Positions 1 to 6,049 of a DNA stretch of 9,995 bases are shown here, piece after piece. Position 1 is the first letter of the stretch. Each line of letters opens with the position of its first letter. The notes beneath the pieces are model-generated. The model was given only the letters and a program-made list of their open reading frames with translations, had not been told where the DNA came from and searched no databases. The stretch is from Syntrophomonas sp. UBA4807 (lineage in GTDB: Bacteria; Bacillota; Syntrophomonadia; Syntrophomonadales; Syntrophomonadaceae): contig DHGD01000033.1 of the NCBI GenBank assembly GCA_002402575.1, positions 1 through 9,995 of the forward strand. Reading direction: 5' to 3'. Position numbers and translations under genes: made by a program.

Positions 1-12
1 AGTTACTTCATT

Positions 13-38
13 ATATACTATTGCCATATACTATTGCC
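13..38. repeat. 13-bp tandem direct repeat (2 copies)
   Basis: The unit ATATACTATTGCC occurs twice head to tail with no mismatch (13-25 and 26-38). It begins just downstream of the rplS stop codon (minus strand). It has no hairpin or T-run, so it is not an intrinsic terminator. A function is not evident. Confidence 0.8.
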
Positions 39-39
39 T

Positions 40-390
40 TTAAAATCTGCGTTTTTCTTTAACACGGGCTTTCTTGCCGGTCAAACCGCGCAGATAGAAT
101 AACCGGGCGCGTCGCACTTTACCGCGGCGGGTAATCTCCACTTTGGCGATGCGCGGTGAATGTATCAGGAAGGTCCTCTCCACAGCGACCCCATAGGTGA
201 TACGACGTACGGTGAATGTTCTCGAAAGCCCAGCCCCTCTGATCTTTAAAACGGTACCTTCGAAGATCTGAATTCTCTCCCGATTGCCTTCCACGACCTT
301 GACATGGACCTTTACCGTGTCTCCGGGTCGGAAATCAGAAAGTTCTTTCTTAATCTGTTCTTCCTCAATTGATCTGATGATATCCTGCAC
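40..390 (-). CDS. rplS: 50S ribosomal protein L19 (bL19)
   Basis: Structural protein of the large ribosomal subunit, located at the 30S-50S interface. The 116-residue product is full length for the family. It shows the typical N-terminal helix, then FRPGDTVKVHVKV (about 21-33), then the basic SH3-like barrel with FEGTVLKIRGAGLSRTFTVRR (about 43-63; the core is GAGLSRTFTVRR), and a very basic C-terminus rich in K and R. The start is GTG (390-388), preceded six bases upstream by a perfect AAGGAGGT (397-404). It is the last gene of the translation operon inside this window and is separated from the methyltransferase before it by 135 bp. That gap holds its own strong promoter, so it can be transcribed independently. 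In Firmicutes the genes that usually follow are rbgA and rnhB, which would lie beyond the left edge. Confidence 0.97.
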   Translation of the reverse strand: MQDIIRSIEEEQIKKELSDFRPGDTVKVHVKVVEGNRERIQIFEGTVLKIRGAGLSRTFTVRRITYGVAVERTFLIHSPRIAKVEITRRGKVRRARLFYLRGLTGKKARVKEKRRF

Positions 391-465
391 GGTTTTACCT
401 CCTTATACAAGGTGTTCTTACATTATCATTTCAATGCAGCGGACCACCTTTGTTTACATAGAACA
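391..465 (-). promoter_or_regulatory. rplS 5' leader with hairpins (possible bL19 autoregulatory leader)
   Basis: The predicted transcript has a leader of about 75 nt. A 7-bp stem, CTTTGTT (448-454) with AACAAAG (462-468), lies at its 5' end. A short stem CCTT/AAGG with loop GTAT lies over the Shine-Dalgarno sequence and could mask it. An L19 leader that represses rplS is described in Firmicutes. I infer a similar role only from position and foldability; I cannot confirm the consensus. Confidence 0.35.
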
Positions 466-470
466 AAGTG

Positions 471-499
471 ATTATATCATTATTAGTCTTTTATCACAA
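471..499 (-). promoter_or_regulatory. sigma-A promoter of rplS, extended -10
   Basis: On the minus strand the -35 element TTGTGA (494-499) is followed by a 17-bp spacer and a perfect TATAAT (471-476). The dinucleotide TG one base before the -10 makes it an extended -10. The predicted start is near 464-465, about 75 nt before the rplS GTG. It sits between the methyltransferase stop and rplS. Confidence 0.8.
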
Positions 500-525
500 G
501 ATGAGCGGTGAATAACTGTTGTTAA

Positions 526-1104
526 TCAGGCTTCAAACCAGGGTTCACCTAAGAGCCGGTCCAGAACAATGGAAACCGCGCTGCGCACCGAAAGGTGGTT
601 GTAGTCGCTGCCCATGCCCACAGGCTCCAGTATGTAATCACACATGGCCATCATTTCGCGGCTCATGCCCCAGCCGGTGCCGAACAATAGCAGCCAGGTC
701 TTGTCGTGGCGGCTGATCTGTTGGCGCAAACCATGATAGGTGACAGTGTTGGGATAAATCCTGGCATCGGTGGCCACGGTCTTGACCTCTTGCACCGTTT
801 CCCGCCCGATATGCATTAAAACTTCCTGCAGATCGCTGCACAGCGTCACGTTTTGCAGGGCTTCGCGCCGGTCGGGGTTGTATTTCCCCCCGTAGCCCTC
901 CTGCCAGTAGCCTAAGATATCTCGGATTAATTGCTGCTGGCCGCTAGCCGGATGAACCACAAAAAAGCGCCTGACCAGGAAAGTGCGGCAGGCCCGGGAA
1001 ATGTCATGCAGATCCAGGTTGGTGATTGAAGTGGCCACAATATCCATGCGCTTGTTGTACATGGGATAATGCATCAAAGCCACATATACCCGGTCGCCTT
1101 CCAT
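526..1104 (-). CDS. SPOUT-fold SAM-dependent RNA methyltransferase (uncharacterised trmD-rplS linked family)
   Basis: A 192-residue protein recognised as the putative RNA methyltransferase family (Pfam Methyltrn_RNA_4 type) found between trmD and rplS in many clostridia and thermophiles. The RNA target is not known to me. The C-terminal half carries SPOUT trefoil-knot features: LLLFGTGWGM (about 138-147), then ILEPVGMGSDYNHLSVRSA (about 158-176), the likely SAM-binding knot, then a helix IVLDRLLG. The N-terminus VYVALMHYPMYNKRMDIVATSITNLDLHDISRACRTF is the conserved family start, with the IVATSITNLDLHDISR core. The ATG overlaps the trmD stop by one base (TGATG), and GAGGTGG lies just upstream, so it is translationally coupled to trmD. 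Full length. Confidence 0.88.
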   Translation of the reverse strand: MEGDRVYVALMHYPMYNKRMDIVATSITNLDLHDISRACRTFLVRRFFVVHPASGQQQLIRDILGYWQEGYGGKYNPDRREALQNVTLCSDLQEVLMHIGRETVQEVKTVATDARIYPNTVTYHGLRQQISRHDKTWLLLFGTGWGMSREMMAMCDYILEPVGMGSDYNHLSVRSAVSIVLDRLLGEPWFEA

Positions 1105-1838
1105 CAGTCCACCTCATTCCTTTCAAAAAGGATAGTTTCCAAGAGCTGGCGCTCCTCAGCGGTGAATCGGCGCTGCAATAAAAGGTCGGGCCTTTTCAGC
1201 AAGGTCTGGAGCAGGCTTTCTCGCAGCCGCCAGCGGCGGATGTTCTCGTGGTGCCCAGAGATCAGCACCTCCGGGACCTCCTGCTCATTGTACACAGCCG
1301 GGCGGGTATAATGAGGATACTCCAAGAGCCCGGCACTGAATGACTCCTCTTCAGCGGAGCAATCGTCCCCCAGCACACCAGGCAGCAGTCGGGCTAACGC
1401 ATCGACTACTACCATAGCCGGAAGTTCCCCTCCGGTCAAGATATAGTCGCCTATTGATATCTCTTCATCAACCGCTCTCATGACCCGTTCGTCAATACCT
1501 TCATAATGGCCGCACAATAACACCAGATGCTCAAAGCCGGACAACTCCTTGACCTTTTTCTGGTCAAGCTGCCTGCCGCGCGGGGAAAGATATACCGTGC
1601 GGCAGTAAGGTGTCTGCCTGGCGGTCAAAGCGCGGCCTACTACATCAGCCTTCATGACCATGCCGGCACCACCTCCATAGGGATAATCATCCACCTGCAG
1701 GTGCCGGCCTTCCGCAAAGCCGCGTATATTAGTAATAGTTATGTCCAGAATCCCCTTTTCCATCGCTCGCTTTATGATGCTCTCCGCGAACGGAGATGCA
1801 AACATAGCCGGGAAAAGGGTTAAAATATCAATTTTCAA
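1104..1838 (-). CDS. trmD: tRNA (guanine-N1-)-methyltransferase
   Basis: TrmD methylates G37 at N1, next to the anticodon of tRNAs with G36, using S-adenosylmethionine, and so prevents +1 frameshifting. The 244-residue protein has every family landmark: MKIDILTLFP at the start, DDYPYGGGAGM (50-60), LLCGHYEGIDERV (107-119), SIGDYILTGGELPAM (128-142) forming the trefoil knot, LLEYPHYTRP (171-180) and VLISGHHENIRRWR (191-204) in the tRNA-binding linker and C-terminal domain. The residue matching the general-base Asp of the E. coli enzyme is Glu173 here, which I recall as common in Firmicutes. The start is TTG (1838-1836). Only a modest GGAG lies about 10 bases upstream, so translation may be weak or coupled to rimM, which ends 28 bp before. 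Confidence 0.97.
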   Translation of the reverse strand: MKIDILTLFPAMFASPFAESIIKRAMEKGILDITITNIRGFAEGRHLQVDDYPYGGGAGMVMKADVVGRALTARQTPYCRTVYLSPRGRQLDQKKVKELSGFEHLVLLCGHYEGIDERVMRAVDEEISIGDYILTGGELPAMVVVDALARLLPGVLGDDCSAEEESFSAGLLEYPHYTRPAVYNEQEVPEVLISGHHENIRRWRLRESLLQTLLKRPDLLLQRRFTAEERQLLETILFERNEVD

Positions 1839-1866
1839 CTTGGCTATACTCCATTGGGGACTTCAT

Positions 1867-2403
1867 TTACCGCTCCGGGGACGCTTTGGTCTCATCCACC
1901 AGTCCGGGCAGCAAAGCCACTTCCATCCGTCCCGCCTCTATGTTCACCTTGACGATGACCTCTTTTAAGGCCGGGATTAGAACTTCCCCGAAGCGCGGTG
2001 AATCGACCACATAAACATCGTTGGCCCCGGTCTCTAAGATCTCGGTCAGGATGCCCAGCCGACCCAGTTTGCCGTCATAAACCTCAAGACCCTCAAGCTG
2101 GTATTGATAATAAACCCCTTCTGGCAGGGGGTGAACTTCGCTTTCATCTATCTGCAAGAGGGACTTATTGAGGATTTGCGCCTCTTCGGGGCTGTCGATG
2201 CCCTTTAACTTAAGCAGATAACCATGCTGATGGGGCTTAGCGGCTTCAACTTGCATCATTTGGACCACACCCCAGCTGTTCACGCTGACCTTTTTCAAAA
2301 GTCCAAAGCGTTCAGGGTAATCGGTCAAAGGGGCTACTTTAAGCCAGCCTTTAACCCCAAATGTTCCTATGATCTTACCGATACTGACCAGATTATCATT
2401 CAT
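1867..2403 (-). CDS. rimM: 16S rRNA processing protein RimM
   Basis: Assembly factor for the 30S head domain; it binds ribosomal protein uS19 and aids 16S rRNA maturation. The 178-residue product has the N-terminal beta-barrel starting VSIGKIIGTFGVKGWLKVAPLTDYPERF (signature GTFGVKGWLKV about 13-23). The C-terminal PRC-barrel domain begins near YYQYQLEGLEVYD (about 97-109), and contains the GANDVYVV signature (about 126-133) and the closing IPALKEVIVKVN...MEVALLPGL. The ATG start has AGAGGATG upstream as a ribosome binding site. It is separated from khpA by 61 bp containing a terminator-like hairpin, so rimM and the genes after it may be expressed at a lower level than rpsP-khpA. Confidence 0.96.
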   Translation of the reverse strand: MNDNLVSIGKIIGTFGVKGWLKVAPLTDYPERFGLLKKVSVNSWGVVQMMQVEAAKPHQHGYLLKLKGIDSPEEAQILNKSLLQIDESEVHPLPEGVYYQYQLEGLEVYDGKLGRLGILTEILETGANDVYVVDSPRFGEVLIPALKEVIVKVNIEAGRMEVALLPGLVDETKASPER

Positions 2404-2417
2404 GTTTGCATCCTCTG

Positions 2418-2447
2418 GTGCTGGTTTTTCCGTGCGGGGAAGGAAAA
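2418..2447 (-). promoter_or_regulatory. second hairpin that can pair with the U-tract of the khpA terminator
   Basis: On the minus strand TTTTCC (starting with the four-T tract) is complementary to a GGAAAA about 10 bases downstream, giving a 6-bp stem. It could compete with or follow the khpA-rimM terminator hairpin. Seen directly; its role is only inferred. Confidence 0.3.
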
Positions 2448-2470
2448 CGATAGGGCGTTGGGCCCTATCG
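2444..2470 (-). terminator. intra-operon terminator/attenuator between khpA and rimM
   Basis: A perfect 9-bp stem, CGATAGGGC with GCCCTATCG, and a 5-nt loop (2448-2456 / 2462-2470), is followed on the minus strand by TTTTCCTT. The 5' arm includes the last sense codon and the TAG stop of khpA. The short U-run suggests partial rather than complete termination, because conserved operon genes follow without a visible new promoter. Confidence 0.65.
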
Positions 2471-2695
2471 AAGTATCTCCACCACTACTTTTTTACCTTC
2501 CTTGGCGGCGGCGGCCTTGGTCAGGGTGCGTATCGACTTGGCGATTTTACCCTGTTTGCCGATAACCTTGCCCATGTCTTCAGGAGCTACCCGAAGTTCG
2601 ATGAGAACGGCTTTGTCGTCCTCAGTTGCCTTGACCACTACCTCTTCCGGTTTATCGACCAGCTGTCTGGCGATATAATCCACAAGTTCCTTCAT
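2465..2695 (-). CDS. khpA: KH-domain RNA-binding protein KhpA (YlqC family)
   Basis: Small RNA-binding protein that in Gram-positive bacteria works with KhpB (Jag/EloR) and influences RNA metabolism and cell elongation and division. The 76-residue protein is essentially one KH domain: MKELVDYIARQLVDKPEEV, then LRVAPEDMGKVIGKQGKIAKSIRTL with the diagnostic GxxG loop as GKQG (about 46-49), then a final beta-strand KKVVVEIL. I chose the ATG at 2695 because GGGGGGTGA lies at good spacing before it. The in-frame ATG at 2713 has no ribosome binding site and would add six residues. It follows rpsP by 23 bp, the usual order. The stop codon lies inside a terminator hairpin. Confidence 0.93.
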   Translation of the reverse strand: MKELVDYIARQLVDKPEEVVVKATEDDKAVLIELRVAPEDMGKVIGKQGKIAKSIRTLTKAAAAKEGKKVVVEILR

Positions 2696-2718
2696 GATAG
2701 CTTCACCCCCCATAGCGG

Positions 2719-2985
2719 CTACTTGCGGCTTTCATTGTACTTGGCCAGTATGCCTTGTTTTTTCAACAGGGACTTGGCTGTATCTGAAGGCCGGGCCCCG
2801 CTGGCTAACCATTCCAGGGTTTTGGCCTCATCTATCTTGACGGTAGCCGGGTCGGTGTTGGGATCATAAAAACCCAGTTCCTCAATAAACCGGCCATCAC
2901 GAGGCGAACGCGAATCTGCCACTACCACGCGATAGATAGGTCTTTTCTTGGCCCCCATTCTTCTCAACCTGATCTTTGTTGCCAT
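2719..2985 (-). CDS. rpsP: 30S ribosomal protein S16 (bS16)
   Basis: Structural protein of the small ribosomal subunit that binds 16S rRNA and helps assembly. The 88-residue product is full length. It begins with the signature MATKIRLRRMGAKKRPIYRVVVADSRSPRDG (core RLRRMGAKKRPIYRVVVAD), followed by IEELGFYDPNT and the end WLASGARPSDTAKSLLKKQGI. The ATG is preceded by a near-perfect AAGGAGGTG (2991-2999), one of the strongest ribosome binding sites in the window, as expected for a highly expressed ribosomal protein. It lies between ffh and khpA, as in many Firmicutes. Confidence 0.98.
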   Translation of the reverse strand: MATKIRLRRMGAKKRPIYRVVVADSRSPRDGRFIEELGFYDPNTDPATVKIDEAKTLEWLASGARPSDTAKSLLKKQGILAKYNESRK

Positions 2986-3006
2986 TTTCTCACCTCCTTA
3001 AATATT

Positions 3007-3029
3007 ACCGCCGGGCTTTAGCCGACGGT
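3007..3029 (-). promoter_or_regulatory. hairpin between ffh and rpsP
   Basis: An 8-bp stem with one G.U pair on the minus-strand RNA (ACCGTCGG with CCGGCGGT) and a 7-nt loop fills the 46-bp gap between the ffh stop and rpsP. No U-run follows, so it is not a classical terminator. It could be an RNA processing or stabilising element for the rpsP message. Confidence 0.4.
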
Positions 3030-3031
3030 TG

Positions 3032-4375
3032 TTAAAATGGAAACTTAAAAGGCGGTAGACCACCTTTTTTAGCCTTTTTTCCCATATCGGAAAACTGTTT
3101 CATCAGCTTGCGGGATTCTTCAAATTGCTTGACCAGACGGTTGACATCCTGCACCCGGGTGCCGCTGCCGCGGGCGATGCGCTTTTTACGGCTGCCATTC
3201 AATATATCCGGGTTGCGGCGTTCCTTGGGAGTCATAGAACTTATAATAGCTTCAATATGGGCAATTTCTTTCTCATCCACACTGACCTGCATATTTTTCA
3301 GCTGTTTGCCCATGCCCGGTATCATACCCAATAGTTCCTCTAATGGCCCCATGGACTTAACTTGCTGCATCTGCTCCTTGAAATCCTCCAGGGTGAATTC
3401 TTGCTGGCGAATCTTGCGTTCCATCTCCAGAGCTTTCTCACGGTCGATGTTGGCCTGGGCCTTTTCCACCAGGCTGAGCACGTCGCCCATGCCCAAAATA
3501 CGAGAAGCCATACGATCCGGATGGAATACCTCCAGGGCATCCAATTTTTCACCCATACCTACGAACTTAATGGGGCAGCCGGTAACCGCTTTTACGGATA
3601 AGGCTGCTCCGCCCCTGGTGTCCCCATCCAGCTTGGTGAGAATAACCCCGGTCAACTGCAGCTGGGCGTTGAAGCTCTCAGCCACATTTACCGCATCCTG
3701 ACCGGTCATGGCATCGACCACCAGCATGATTTCATCCGGCTTGACTGTGTTCCTGATGTTCTTCAGTTCATCCATCAGTTCTTCATTTATATGCAGTCTG
3801 CCGGCGGTATCCAGAATGACTATGTCGCGGTTATTGCTGCAGGCAAATTCCAGAGATAATCTGGCGATATCTACCGGATTAGTCTGTCCCTGGCTGAAAA
3901 CCGGAATCCCGGTCTGTTCACCCAGAACCTGCAGCTGTTTAATGGCTGCGGGCCGGTATATGTCACAGGCGACTAGTAAAGGCCGTCGTCCCTGCTTGAC
4001 CAGGGTTTTGCCCAGTTTGGCCACTGTGGTGGTTTTGCCTGCACCCTGCAGGCCAACTGCCATTAATACGGTAGGATTGCGGGAGGAGAGATTCAATTTC
4101 GTCTCTGCTCCGCCCATTAAGGCCGCCATTTCATCGTGGACGATCTTTACTATCTGCTGGCCCGGGGTCAGGCTCTGCAATACTTCCTGGCCTACGGCGC
4201 GGTCTCTGACCCGGCCCACAAAGTCCTTGACCACCTTGAAGTTGACGTCGGCTTCCAATAGAGCCAGGCGGATCTCACGCATGGCCAGCTTGACGTCTTC
4301 TTCGCTAATCTTGCCTTTGCCGCGTAGTTTCTTAAAAATGTCTTGCAGTCTATCCGATAAACCTTCAAAAGCCAC
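3032..4375 (-). CDS. ffh: signal recognition particle protein (SRP54 homologue, GTPase)
   Basis: Ffh binds the SRP RNA and signal sequences of nascent membrane and secreted proteins and delivers ribosomes to FtsY at the membrane in a GTP-dependent way. The 447-residue protein is full length. The N domain (about 1-100) starts MAFEGLSDRLQDIFKKLRGKG. The G domain has the P-loop GLQGAGKT (108-115), DTAGR (189-193), TKLDGDTRGG (247-256) and GMGEKLDALEVFHPDR. The methionine-rich M domain (about 300-430) contains MGPLEELLGMIPGM and the RNA-binding segment KKRIARGSGTRVQDVNRL. The C-terminus is a short basic KKAKKGGLPPFKFPF. The start is GTG with AAAGGAG seven bases upstream. It lies 12 bp after ylxM, so the two are coupled. 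ftsY is not next to it here. Confidence 0.98.
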   Translation of the reverse strand: MAFEGLSDRLQDIFKKLRGKGKISEEDVKLAMREIRLALLEADVNFKVVKDFVGRVRDRAVGQEVLQSLTPGQQIVKIVHDEMAALMGGAETKLNLSSRNPTVLMAVGLQGAGKTTTVAKLGKTLVKQGRRPLLVACDIYRPAAIKQLQVLGEQTGIPVFSQGQTNPVDIARLSLEFACSNNRDIVILDTAGRLHINEELMDELKNIRNTVKPDEIMLVVDAMTGQDAVNVAESFNAQLQLTGVILTKLDGDTRGGAALSVKAVTGCPIKFVGMGEKLDALEVFHPDRMASRILGMGDVLSLVEKAQANIDREKALEMERKIRQQEFTLEDFKEQMQQVKSMGPLEELLGMIPGMGKQLKNMQVSVDEKEIAHIEAIISSMTPKERRNPDILNGSRKKRIARGSGTRVQDVNRLVKQFEESRKLMKQFSDMGKKAKKGGLPPFKFPF

Positions 4376-4387
4376 CGTATCGCTCCT

Positions 4388-4726
4388 TTACATGGACTCC
4401 AACAGAGTCCGCAGGGTCTTTACCGCTTGATGGCGGATTGCATCGTCACATGGTCCGTTGAGCAAAGCGCAAACCCCTTCCAACTCCCGGCGCATAGCCT
4501 CGAAGCGGCCCAGCCAACCCAGCCGGTTTTCATATTCCCGCAAGGTTTTTTCGCTGCGTCTTAACAAGTCGTGCACCGCCTGTTTGCTGATATCCATCAA
4601 TTCCGCAATCTCGGTTAACGATAAGTCCTGTTCGTAATACCAGGACAGCACCTGGGCTTGTTTATCTGTTAAAAGCGGGCCATATAGATCCTTGAGCATA
4701 ATCACCCGCTCCATTTTTTCCAGCAT
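4388..4726 (-). CDS. ylxM: YlxM-type HTH protein (UPF0122), SRP-associated
   Basis: A 112-residue member of the family always found next to ffh in Firmicutes; it is thought to act as an accessory or regulator of the SRP. The sequence contains a sigma-70 region-4-like helix-turn-helix: LLTDKQAQVLSWYYEQDLSLTEIAELMDISKQAVHDLLRRSEKTL (centre about 18-62, HTH signature SLTEIAELMDISKQAVHD). The helical C-terminus is poorly conserved. I chose the ATG at 4726 because AAGAGGTG lies six bases upstream. An in-frame GTG at 4735 is part of that binding site and is unlikely to be used. It is the first gene of the operon, 37 nt after the predicted transcription start. Confidence 0.93.
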   Translation of the reverse strand: MLEKMERVIMLKDLYGPLLTDKQAQVLSWYYEQDLSLTEIAELMDISKQAVHDLLRRSEKTLREYENRLGWLGRFEAMRRELEGVCALLNGPCDDAIRHQAVKTLRTLLESM

Positions 4727-4742
4727 GGTTTGCACCTCTTGA

Positions 4743-4762
4743 GTAAAGTAAAAATGCTTTAC
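4743..4762. repeat. GTAAAG/CTTTAC inverted repeat in the ylxM leader
   Basis: A 6-bp inverted repeat (4743-4748 and 4757-4762) with an 8-bp spacer lies directly upstream of the ylxM ribosome binding site. The right arm belongs to the 11-mer TGCTTTACCCG (4755-4765), which is repeated exactly at 4816-4826 near the degV promoter. It could be a protein binding site shared by the divergent genes; this is inference. Confidence 0.35.
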
Positions 4763-4769
4763 CCGTTAA

Positions 4770-4799
4770 ATTGTATAAAATTTTATAATGGTATGTCAA
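4770..4799 (-). promoter_or_regulatory. sigma-A promoter of the ylxM-ffh-rpsP operon
   Basis: On the minus strand a perfect -35 TTGACA (4794-4799), an 18-bp spacer and TACAAT (4770-4775) make a strong vegetative promoter. The predicted start is near 4763. The spacer contains a 14-bp perfect palindrome TATAAAATTTTATA (4774-4787). Confidence 0.78.
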
Positions 4800-4818
4800 C
4801 AGATGCAGTCAAACTTGC

Positions 4819-4847
4819 TTTACCCGGCGGCCAGCATAATCTACAAT
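4819..4847 (+). promoter_or_regulatory. candidate promoter of the DegV-family gene
   Basis: TTTACC (4819-4824), a 17-bp spacer and TACAAT (4842-4847) precede the gene by about 34 bp. The -35 fits only moderately. A perfect TATAAT at 4784-4789 is an alternative -10 but has no acceptable -35 at normal spacing. Confidence 0.45.
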
Positions 4848-4880
4848 TATTACAGAAAGTATGTGTCGAGGAGAGTAGAT

Positions 4881-5726
4881 ATGTCGGAAAAGATAGCCCT
4901 GGTTTGCGACAGCATGAGCGACCTGCCCCCGGATTTCGCCAAACAGCATGGCATTAAAGTACTCCCCGCAAGGGTAATTTATCCCGATCGTGAATATGCC
5001 GACGGGCTCGATATTCAGCCCGAGGAGGTTTACGGGCGTATGCCTCAAGAGATTCCCACCACCTCAATGCCTTCCCCGCACGATATACAGACCGTGTTTG
5101 ACGAGGTGTTTAAAGAAGGCTTCACTCATTGCATCGCCCTGCATATCTCCAGCGCCCTGTCTGGAACCTATGATTCGGTTAAAATGGTGGCTGACGAAAT
5201 AAAAAACCTGAATATTCAGGTCATCGACTCCCGTACCCTGTCTATGGGAACCGGTTGGATGGTCATCAATGCCGCCCGCAATATTAAAGCGGGGTGGAGT
5301 TTTGACGCCGTTCTCAAAAACCTGCAGTCCATTCAGGAGAAAGTCAACGTCTACTATATTCTGGAAACCCTGGAGTATCTGCGCCGAGGCGGACGCATCG
5401 GCAAGGTGGCCGGCATGATTGGGGAATTCCTGCACCTCAAGCCGATTATTTCGGTCAACTCCGAGGGCGAATATTTCACCTTCTGCAAGGCCAAGGGACG
5501 GCGCAAATCTATTGAGAAACTGGTGGAATTGGTTGAAAAGGCCGTACAGGAGCAGGAGATCTGCCTGGCCGTGGTCCATGGCGGCGCCGCCCGGGAGCAT
5601 GAGCTCCTGGTGGAACGCCTGAAAAAGCTGCCCAATATAAGAGAAATCACTGGTTCGCAGATCACTCCGGTACTAGGGGTACATACCGGCCCCGGACTAT
5701 TAGGAGTCTGCTTTTACGAGGTTTAG
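4881..5726 (+). CDS. DegV family fatty-acid-binding protein (FakB-like)
   Basis: Members of this family bind a fatty acid in a deep pocket; the characterised FakB proteins present it to the kinase FakA for phosphorylation and lipid synthesis. The 281-residue product is full length. It shows the N-terminal IALVCDSMSDLP (5-16), the ligand-loop TTSMPSP (60-66, family TSQPS-like), HISSALSGTYDS (88-99), the long signature LEYLRRGGRIGKVAGMIGEFLHLKPIISV (164-192) and HTGPGLLGV near the end (268-276). I chose the ATG at 4881 because GAGGAGAG lies five bases before it and MSEKIALVCDS fits the family start; the longer in-frame start at 4788 has no binding site. It is divergent from the ylxM operon, with 154 bp between the two starts, and stands alone. 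Which fatty acid it binds cannot be told. Confidence 0.93.
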   Translation: MSEKIALVCDSMSDLPPDFAKQHGIKVLPARVIYPDREYADGLDIQPEEVYGRMPQEIPTTSMPSPHDIQTVFDEVFKEGFTHCIALHISSALSGTYDSVKMVADEIKNLNIQVIDSRTLSMGTGWMVINAARNIKAGWSFDAVLKNLQSIQEKVNVYYILETLEYLRRGGRIGKVAGMIGEFLHLKPIISVNSEGEYFTFCKAKGRRKSIEKLVELVEKAVQEQEICLAVVHGGAAREHELLVERLKKLPNIREITGSQITPVLGVHTGPGLLGVCFYEV

Positions 5727-5746
5727 TGTTCAGTAACATTGCCATT

Positions 5747-5772
5747 GGATCACCGGATCTTTGAGTTTTTTT
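5747..5772 (+). terminator. weak terminator candidate after the DegV gene
   Basis: A short stem (GATC/GATC plus one G.U pair, loop ACCG) is followed, after TTGAG, by seven T residues (5766-5772). The stem is weak, but position and T-run are right for termination of the DegV transcript. Confidence 0.3.
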
Positions 5773-5986
5773 CCCTTAATACCGCCTTTAAAGCAGAAAT
5801 TGTGCGCTGCCGACGATTGCAAATTAGCCTGTATGTCATTGCGGATAAATATTTAAGTGCTATTGCGGATGCGGCTTGCGTTAATCCTGACGGGCAATTA
5901 CTCTGGCAGCTACCGTAGAACTGAAAAGCTTTCGAGCCAATTCGTCTCATTCCCGACAAATAGGGAATACTGGCGTTAAGCTCCGC

Positions 5987-6014
5987 TTGTGGTCTCAGTT
6001 CATTCTCTTATAAT
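5987..6014 (+). promoter_or_regulatory. promoter of the small exported-protein gene
   Basis: TTGTGG (5987-5992), a 16-bp spacer and a perfect TATAAT (6009-6014) place a transcription start near 6021, about 29 nt before the TTG start codon. An inverted repeat (5949-5968) lies just upstream and might bind a regulator. Confidence 0.6.
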
Positions 6015-6049
6015 GGTATTTATGAGCCATTAAAGAGAGGTGGGGGCAG

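Larger units (their letters stand above)
5727..6049. other. intergenic region without a convincing gene
   Basis: This 323-bp gap holds a weak terminator after the DegV gene, a 9-bp direct repeat ATTGCGGAT (5838 and about 5863), a 6-bp inverted repeat ATTCCC/GGGAAT (5949-5954 / 5963-5968) and the promoter of the next gene. An open frame on the minus strand (5750-5959) has no ribosome binding site and no recognisable family, so I do not call it. Confidence 0.6.

Noticed and set aside
1318..1326. Glu173 of TrmD in place of the catalytic Asp of the E. coli enzyme
   Set aside because: As far as I recall, B. subtilis TrmD also has Glu in this LLExPHYTRP motif, so it is a normal lineage variant, not a defect.
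2369..2869. 166-codon open frame on the plus strand
   Set aside because: It covers khpA and parts of rpsP and rimM in antisense; the minus-strand genes are clearly real.
3108..4430. Two long open frames on the plus strand (3108-3701 and 3708-4430)
   Set aside because: They lie antisense within ffh (the second running slightly past its start), have no ribosome binding site, give serine- and cysteine-rich low-quality products and resemble no family.
5064..5600. 178-codon open frame on the minus strand
   Set aside because: It is antisense to the conserved DegV coding region and has no family resemblance.
5750..5959. 69-codon open frame on the minus strand
   Set aside because: There is no ribosome binding site, no family resemblance, and a hairpin lies over its start.
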